A stretch of DNA of 64,000 nt from the NCBI GenBank assembly GCA_029721515.1, contig CM056565.1, positions 1,266,398 to 1,330,397 on the forward strand, read 5' to 3'. A program made the translations under genes and the position numbers. Origin of the DNA: Synanceia verrucosa. Its lineage: Eukaryota; Chordata; Actinopteri; Perciformes; Synanceiidae. Positions 47,401-56,400 of the stretch are shown piece by piece; position 1 is the stretch's first letter; each line of letters opens with the position of its first letter. The notes beneath the pieces are model-generated. The model did not search any database and was not told where the DNA came from. It saw nothing but the letters and a program-made list of their open reading frames with translations.

Positions 47401-50400
47401 GAGCAACTGTTCAGGGTTCTCCATGGACACGCACTCCAGCTCCCTGATCTCTGCCTCCAGCTGCTCCATGGCCCTCCGGACTTCTGCAGCGGACTGGGCG
47501 GAATATTGTTGGCAGAAAACCCTTATCTGACCCTTTCCAACCTCCCACCACTGACTAAGAGAAGGAAAATCCTCTTTCCTGGACCTCCACTCTGCCCAAA
47601 ACAGTTTAAAATTATTACAAAAAATAAAATCATTTAAAAGTTTTGTATTAAAATGCCAGAATGACCTGGACTTTCCTGGAGAAGCTAAAACCATTTCTAA
47701 TAAAACCAGGTGATGGTCAGTGAAACCTACTGGCTGTATCTGACTCTCAGCTGCACGAGTAATAAAAGATGAGGAAATGTAAAACCGATCTAGTCTTGCT
47801 GCACTGACCATGCCGTCAGAGACTCTCACCCAGGTGTACTGTTGGGTGGAGGGGTGTTTTAACCTCCAGATGTCTACGAGGTTTGCCTCTGCGACCATCT
47901 GGGCCAGGAAAGAGGATGACTGAGACTGAAGCTCCTGTCCTGTCCTGTCCAAAGTGCCATCAGTGCAGCAGTTCCAGTCCCCACCCAGTATAACGCATTC
48001 ACCCTGACTGCTGCTCCCTAAACTGTCTTTTAATAAATTAAATAGAACTAAACGTTCAGAGTTTTGATTGGGTGCATAAATATTAAATAAATTAAAAACA
48101 AACCCCAGGATTTCTACTTTTACCATCAAGGCTCTGCCCGCCATGATCTCAGACATGGATGAAATTGTGACAGGTAAGGACGGGGAGAATAAAACCGCCA
48201 CTCCAGCACTAAGGTTTGACCCGTGGCTGAGGGCATACTGACCCCCCCACCACATACCCCAGTCTGTTTCATTAACCCTATCACTGTGTGTTTCTTGCAA
48301 AAACTACATCTATTTTTTTCTGTTTAACAATTTCAAACACCAATGCTCTTTTCTGTGGGCTTCTACCCCCATTTATATTTAAAGACCCAACTCTTAAAGG
48401 TTGCATATAAGAAGACACAAAAAAGAGCAGGACAGACAGAAAAAACAGAAGAGAAAAAACACCCGGTGATACACAATCATTTTTGAATTATTTAGAAACT
48501 TTACGTTTTTTCAATACCTTTTTCCCTTTAAGAATTTTTCTCACATTTGCAACATGCTTTTGGAGACGGTACCTTTTCTTATCACACAGTAGGTCCTTAC
48601 CTACAACCTTCTGCAGAGTATCAACAGACTTCACAAATTTCTGCATGTCAGGAAAATAGTCTGTGACCTCCACTGACCTGCCAAAAGAGTCATCGAGGAA
48701 GTCTGTCACCTCCTCCAAAGAATACAGATCTGTGCTCAGTGACACACTGTCTGCTACAGACACAGAATCTGAGTCAACATCATTATCAGAGAAAATCACC
48801 GTCTGCTGACTGCGACCTGGAGCAGCCTGAGATCCAGCCTGCAGCTTCTGCTCCGTGTCTACAGCCTCTACCTGCATCGGCTCCCCAGCAGCCCCCACCT
48901 GCTCAGGGGCACAAAGCTCCACATTTTCTGCTGTGTGAGCTTCTACCTGCTCAGTAGGGCACTCAGACACAATATTCACACGCACACTTTCAACCACTTT
49001 CTCCGCGCTAGACTCGGAAACACTCTGCCGTGCGAAACCCGGAGGGCGCACCAGCAGCAACCGCCACCGCCGCCAGACGCACGGAGCCAGCGGCAGACAC
49101 CGCCGAGCGCTGGGACCGGCAACCGCCGCCCGAGTCCCCAGAGCCGGCACCAGCCAACTCCGATGAACCAGCAGCAGCCACCGGGCCCGCGGGACCGGCG
49201 GCCGCCAACCGCCCGGCCCCACCGCTCACCTCCCGCTATCACCCCGGCCCCACCGCTCACCTGCCCGCTGTCACCCCGGCCCCACCGCTCACCTGCCCGC
49301 TATCACCCCGGCCCCACCGCTCACCTGCCCGCTGTCACCCCCGGCCCCACCGCTCACCTGCCCGCTATCACCCCGGCCCCACCGCTCACCTGCCCGCTAT
49401 CACCCCGGCCCCACCGCTCACCTGCCCGCTATCACCCCGGCCCCACCGCTCACCTGCCCGCTGTCACCCCCGGCCGGTCTTACGGTTTGCTGTCTGTGTG
49501 GACATGCAACATGTTTGAGGCCCACGTCTCCACACTCAAAACACTTAATGCTTCCCGAGCTAGCATAAACCATGTAAAACCCTTCTTCGTGTTTGACACG
49601 GAAGGACACGTCCAGTGTTTGAGACGGAGAGTCCAAAAACATGAAAACCTGCCTTCGCAGAGACTGAACATGTTTTAGCTTAGCGTCCTTACACCCCAAA
49701 GCAACAGTACGAAAACCACTGGCAAACTTACCAAACGCCTGAGCTCCTTCTCCAGGGCTTCATTCTGAATGAATGGAGGGACGCCTGATACTGTGATCCG
49801 TGTTGACGGCACAGCCAGAGGAGAAACTTGGATGAACTCCTCATCGAGGATTAATCCATTCTCAATTAGTGCAGTGACAAAGCTCTGATGTTTGAAAAAC
49901 ACGACCACAGCTTTGTTCATGCGGGAAGCATAGGAGATGTTCCCGTGACCCACCTGGTCTCCCACAGCCAGCAGGACCTGCTCCACGGTGGAGGCCGGCG
50001 GTGGCACCAGCCTCACACCGTGGCTCAGGGAAGCCGGCGGTGGTGGCGTCTCTGAGGACGCCATCCTCACCACGAGGCACCAAAAACACACAAAAAAACA
50101 CCAAAAAACACCAAAAAACGTTAAACCAAAAGTATCACCAAATAATCCAAACAATGATCATACAAAAGAGTGATTAGAAAAGAAAAAGAAAACAAAGTTT
50201 GAACACCTTCTACCGCTCTACCTCAACACACCTCCACCAGATAGATAGATAGATAGATAGATGGATGGATAGATAGATAGATAGATAGATACATAGATAG
50301 ATAGATAGATCGATAGATAGAGAGACAGGTAGATAGATAGACTTTTTGACTTTTAACAAACTTTATTTATGCGACATTCTGACAATACTTTAAGACATCT

Positions 50401-53400
50401 TACATATTAATGGATAAAACAATTAAATTACTACATACTTGCGCACACACACACACAACCAGTCATTCACAAATTCAGCACCAAGGAGCCATCCTCCCCC
50501 AGTGAACACAGGACCTGCCTGACAGCCCACACATCCCTGAATTCCTCCAAATTGCAAGTCAGTTTATAAAAGGTGTATTCAACTCTGAGTCGAGCTGCTA
50601 CCAAACCCTTCAGACAAGGAACCGGATCAGTCCAGCCCACCCCCAGCACTTTGTTTTTCCGACTTTTCCAGATTGCCAGTTTTGCATTTGCAAAGATGAA
50701 GTTGATCAGCACCAGAGTTTTCTTTTTCTTGGGAGTGTATTTGGGACCAAAGACAAAGAAGGGATAAGAGAAACCCTCTCCCAAACCCCCCACCCACTCC
50801 TGCAGTGTTCTGAAAAGCCCAGCCAGTCTGGGACAGGACAGCACCAGGTGCTCTGTGGTCTCTGTCTGTGAGCAGAAAGGACATCCCTCCCCAGTGCTTG
50901 GATCAAGGTGAGCTCTGTATCTGTTCGTAGCTATTACTCCATGTATAATCCTCCACTGGAGATCAGCCACACGCTTCTCCACAGGAGGCTTATACAGGAC
51001 CCTCCAGCTGCCATTAGGGGAAAAGCCTGAGCCAAAAGCCTCAGTCCACCCGGACGCCCTGACTCCGGTGAGGGAGCGCAGGTTCAGTACCTTCACGCAG
51101 CTCAGGTAGAGCTGCTTTCCCGTGCAGGAGCTCAAAGTCCCCAGTACTGGACTCCTCAGAGACAGCAACAGTCCACTCTCCTCCCTCCAGTCACCCACCG
51201 CAGGACTCACGCTCAGAGCCGGGAAGATGTAACCATGGCCGTCCGTCCAACGCTGAGCCAGACCCCGACTCTGAGCAAAGATCCTGAGGGGCCCTGACAG
51301 AGACTGCCACACCTCCTTTACCAGGTTTTGCAGCACTCTGGTAGATCTTAAGCCAGTCAGTTCAGCCAGTCTCTGGACAGGTGTTCTTGTGAGGTGTCCG
51401 AGCTTCGTGATTCCTGCTTGGATGAAAGCACTTCTCAGGGTGACGGACGACAGCGAGGTGGTACTCAGAAGACCGTTGTTGAAAAGTGGCTCTTCCAACA
51501 GCCACATCCCGGGCTTTGGGTCAGATGTTCGTGTGACAACTAGAGTCCTCCAGGCATCAAAAACAGAGCTGTAAAAAGATGACAGTCCAGTGAGGCTCAG
51601 AGCAGGGGGCTTCAACAGAAATAGCTGCTTGTCCAGTCCCAGCCCCCCAGCCCTCCGGAGCAGCAGCCGAGCTACAGCCGACCAGCTGAGAGACGGTCTG
51701 TACAGCAGCCGCTGAGCTGCCTGAAGTCTGAAAGCAGCAGTCCTGGAGACGATGTCAATCAGGCCCTGCCCCCCCTCTGCCACAGGAAGGTACAGGACAG
51801 ATGCTCGAAGCCAGTGATGACCCGACCAGAAGAAATCCACCAGGAGCTGCTGCAGATGTTTCATCAGTCCAGAGCTCTTCCCCTGTAAGACATCTGGGGT
51901 AGCAGCCATTTCCATTTAGATAACTTGGCTTTTACCTTGTCCAACACTCCCTCCCAGTTCTTAGCCATTATGTCCTCACTGCCCAAATACACTCCCAAGA
52001 CCTTTAGCCCTCTGTTCCCCCACCTGAGGCCACCAGGAAGACTGGGAGTTTTTATTGCACTCCAGTTGCCAACTAAACAAGCCTCACTTTTCTCCCAGTT
52101 AATTTTAGCTGACGCAGCCTTCTGATAAAGATCCAGGCAGTGTTTTAGTTGCTGGATGTCTTCCTGACCCTGCACAAAAACATTCTCATCATCAGCATAA
52201 GCTGACACCACTAAAGCCTGGCTCCAACCTGATTCAGGTAGACATAACCCCTTTAAGTGCTTCCTAAGCCTACAAAGAAGAGGCTCAATGGCCACACTGT
52301 ACAGTTGTCCAGAGAGAGGACAGCCCTGCCTGATGCCTCTGCCAACTGGAACAGGACTGCTTAGCCCACCACCCACTTTCACAACACAACATGCACCACT
52401 GTACAACAACTTCACCCAAGACAGGAAGTGCTCCCCAACACCAAAAGCCTGCAAGGTGGAAAATAAAAAGGAGTGATCGACACGATCAAAGGCTTTCTCC
52501 TGGTCAATGGAAATTATTCCAGTCTTTAGGTTGTACAGTTTGCACACATCGAAAGTGTCCCGCATTAAAAACAAATTGTCCAGTATGGACCTGTCAGGGA
52601 TACAGTAAGACTGATCAGCACCAATAATGAGATCCAAAAAAACCTTCAGTCTGTTAGCTAAAACCTTGACAGTATTTTATAGTCTGTACATAAAAGAGCT
52701 ACGGGTCTCCAGTTTTTCAGCAGAGTCAGGTCCCCCTTCTTCGGTAGGAGCGATATCACTGCTCGCCTGCAGGAGGCCGGAAGAGTTCCCCTCAGGAAAG
52801 ACTCCTGAAACACGCCTAGCAGGTCAGTTCCCAGAGTACTCCAGAAATGTTTAAAGAAGTCTGCTGGTAAACCGTCCATACCAGGGGCCTTTCCTGAGGC
52901 CATCTGTGTCACTGCAGAGGTCAGCTCTTCTATGGTGATGGGGCAGCCCAGGGAATCCTGCTCTACTGGGCTCAGGAGGAAGGTCCTGGAGAAGCTCAGC
53001 TGTTGCCTCCACATCACAACGTTCAGCTCTGAACAGCTCAGAGTAGAAAGCCACGGCATGCCTCCTCATCTCAGTGGGGTCTGAGGTTAACCCCCCATCA
53101 GGCAGACGCAGACACACCATTTGTTTTCTCTGGCCTTTGGACTTCTCCAAGTTGAAGAAAAAGGACGTTGGGGCATCAATGTCTCTGATGGTGGTGAAGC
53201 GGGCTCCTTTGGCTTTCTCCAGGAGGAAAGAGTTCAGCTGATGCTTTTTAGAGAGCAACTGTTCAGGGTTCTCCACGGACACGCACTCCAGCTCCCTAAT
53301 CTCTGCCTCCAGCTGCTCCATGGCCCTCCGGACTTCTGCAGCGGACTGGGCGGAATATTGTTGGCAGAAAACCCTTATCTGACCCTTTCCAACCTCCCAC

Positions 53401-56400
53401 CACTGACTAAGAGAAGGAAAATCCTTTTTCCTGGACCTCCACTCTGCCCAAAACAGTTTAAAATTATTACAAAAAATAAAATAATTTAAAAGTTTTGTAT
53501 TAAAATGCCAGAATGACCTGGACTTTCCTGGAGAAGCTAAAACCATTTCTAATAAAACCAGGTGATGGTCAGTGAAACCGACTGGCTGTATCTGACTCTC
53601 AGCTGCACGAGTAATAAAAGATGAGGAAATGTAAAACCGATCTAGTCTTGCTGCACTGACCATGCCGTCAGAGACTCTCACCCAGGTGTACTGTTGGATG
53701 GAGGGGTGTTTTAACCTCCAGATGTCTACGAGGTTTGCCTCTGCGACCATCTGGGCCAGGAAAGAGGATGACTGAGATTGAAGCTCCTGTCCTGTCCTGT
53801 CCAAAGTGTCATCAGTGCAGCAGTTCCAGTCCCCACCCAGTATAACGCATTCACCCTGACTGCTGCTCCCTAAACTGTCTTTTAATAAATTAGAACTAAA
53901 CGTTCAGAGTTTTGATTGGGTGCATAAATATTAAATAAATTAAAAACAAACCCAAGGGTTTCTACTTTTACCATCAAGGCTCTGCCCGCCATGATCTCAG
54001 ACATTGATAAAATTGTGACAGGTAAGGACGGGGAGAATAAAACCGCCACTCCAGCACTAAGGTTTGACCCGTGGCTGAGGGCATACTGACCCCCCCACCA
54101 CATACCCCAGTCTGTTTCATTAACCCTATCACTATGTGTTTCTTGCAAAAAAACTACATCTATTTTTTTCTGTTTAACAATTTCAAACACCAATGCTCTT
54201 TTCTGTGGGCTTCTACCCCCATTTATATTTAAAGACCCAACTCTTAAAGGTTGCATATGAGAAGACACAAAAAAGAGCAGGACAGATAGAAAAAAACAGA
54301 AGAGAAAAAACACCCGGTGATACACAATCATTTTTGAATTATTTAGAAACTTTACGTTTTTTCAATACCTTTTTCCCTTTAAGATTTTTTCTCACATTTG
54401 CAACATGCTTTTGGAGACGGTACCTTTTTTTATCACACAGTAGGTCCTTACCAACAACCTTCTGCAGAGTATCAACAGACTTCACAAATTTCTGCATGTC
54501 AGGAAAATAGTCTGTGACCTCCACTGACCTGCCAAAAGAGTCATCGAGGAAGTCTGTCACCTCCTCCAAAGAATACAGATCTGTGCTCAGTGACACACTG
54601 TCTGCTACAGACACAGAATCTGAGTCAACATCATTATCAGAAAAAATCACCGTCTGCTGACTGTCACCTGGAGCAGCCTGAGATTCAGCCTGCAGCTTCT
54701 GCTCCGTGTCTACAGCCTCTACCTGCATCGGCTCCCCAGCAGCCCCCACCTGCTCAGGGGCACAAAGCTCCACATTTTCTGCTGTGTGAGCCTCTACCTG
54801 CTCAGTAGGGCACTCAGACACAATATTCACACGCACACTTTCAACCACTTTCTCTGCGCTAGACTCGGAAACACTCTGCCGTGCCGAAACCCCGGAGGGC
54901 GCACCAGCAGCAACCGCCACCGCCGCATGCACGGAGCCAGCGGCAAACGCCACCGCCGCACACGCCGAGCCAGCGGCAAACGCACGCGCAAAGCCAGCGG
55001 CAGACACCGCCGAGCGCGCGGGACCGGCAACAGCCGCCGAGTCCCCAGAGCCGGCACCAGCCAACTCCGATGAACCAGCAGCAGCCAACGGGCCCGTGGG
55101 ACCGGCGGCCGCCAACCACCCGGCTCCACCGCTCACCTCCCCGCTCTCACCCCCGGCCCCACCGCTCACCTCCCCGCTATCACCCCCGTCCCCACCGCTC
55201 ACATGCCCGCTGTCACCCCCGGCCCTACCGCTCACCTCCCCGCTGTCACCCCCCGGCCCCACCGCTCACCTGCCCGCTGTCACCCCCGGCCGGTCTTACG
55301 GTTTGCTGTCTGTGTGGACATGCAACACGTTTGTGGCCCACGTCTCCACACTCAAAACACTTAATGCTTCCCGAGCTTGCATAAACCATGTAAAATCCTT
55401 CTTCGTGTTTTACACGGAAGGACACGTCCAGTGTTTGAGACGGAGAGTCCAAAAACATGAAAACCTGCCTTCGCAGAGACTGAACATGTTTTAGCTTAGC
55501 GTCCTTACACCCCAAAGCAACAGTACGAAAACCACTGGCAAACTTACCGAAACGCCTGAGCTCCTTCTCCAGGGCTTCATTCTGAATGAATGGAGGGACG
55601 CCTGATACTGTGATCCGTGTTGACGGCACAGCCAGAGGAGAAACTTGGATGAACTCCTCATCGAGGATTAATCCATTCTCAATTAGTGCAGTAACAAAGC
55701 TCTGATGTTTGAAAAACACGACCACAGCTTTGTTCATGCGGGAAGCATAGGAGATGTTCCCGTGACCCACCTGGTCTCCCACAGCCAGCAGGACCTGCTC
55801 CACGGTGGAGGCCGGCGGTGGCACCAGCCTCACACCGTGGCTCAGGGAAGCCGGCGGTGGTGGCGTCTCTGAGGACGCCATCCTCACCACGAGGCACCAA
55901 AAACCCCAAGAAACACCAAAAAACACGAAAACGTTAGACCAAAAGTATCACCAAATAATCCAATGATCATACAAAAGAGTGATTAGAAAAGAAAAGAAAA
56001 CAAAGTTTGAACACCTTCTACCGCTCTACCCCAACACACCTCCACCAGATAGATAGATAGATAGATAGATAGATAGGTAGATAGATAGATACTTTAGTCA
56101 TCTCACAGAGAACTTCACAACCAACACTAACAGATGAGAGCACATCACTCCTGTTCTTAACTCCCTTCACAAGCCCTTATCTATCTGAGCTTGTTCATGA
56201 GCCTGGTAGAGCTTTGAGGTCGTCAAACCAACTTTTGTTGCCCAGGTCAAAGTGCAAACACTGGGGTGACTGAGCCTTTCCTGTTGCTGCCCCCAGGCTC
56301 TAGAATAAGCTCCCTGCTGAAATGCGTCTGATTTCTGACCTGAGTCTGTTTAAATCTAGTTTGAAAAATTATATGTTTAGGATGGCTTTCAATACCCAGT

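Larger units (their letters stand above)
44418..50238 (-). mobile_element. Tx1-clade non-LTR retrotransposon, copy A (full length)
   Basis: A 5.82-kb element on the - strand. Its 5' end (50238) begins GGTGGAGGTGTGTTGAGG directly after (TATC)n, and its 3' end (44418) is TTGTTAAAAGTCAAAAGTC, with AATAAA about 25 bases upstream, directly before (TATC)n. There are two ORFs, ORF1 with one CCHC knuckle and ORF2 with APE endonuclease, reverse transcriptase and C-terminal CCHC. There is no long poly(A) tail. Copy B has the same two junctions. The reverse transcriptase is closest, to my recognition, to Xenopus Tx1 (RQGCPLSGQLYS, AIEPLLC, AYADDV). The copy is full-length and non-functional. Confidence 0.85.
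50340..56046 (-). mobile_element. Tx1-clade non-LTR retrotransposon, copy B (full length)
   Basis: A 5.71-kb element, same orientation and same two end points as copy A, nearly identical by eye throughout. 5' end: GGTGGAGGTGTGTTGGGG at 56046, directly after (TATC)n. 3' end: TTAAAAGTCAAAAAGTC at 50340, directly before (TATC)n. Main structural differences from copy A are a 64-base deletion near 51875 and fewer ORF1 repeat units. Scattered substitutions show the two are separate insertions or a diverged duplication. Confidence 0.85.

Noticed and set aside
49225..49480. Regular 32-bp repeats that could suggest a CRISPR array
   Set aside because: No unique spacers; units are contiguous tandem repeats inside a retrotransposon ORF, and the organism is a vertebrate.
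48935..49678. Proline/histidine-rich + strand frames up to 247 codons (also 54881-55494)
   Set aside because: Shadows of the ORF1 VNTR of the Tx1-clade LINE on the opposite strand.
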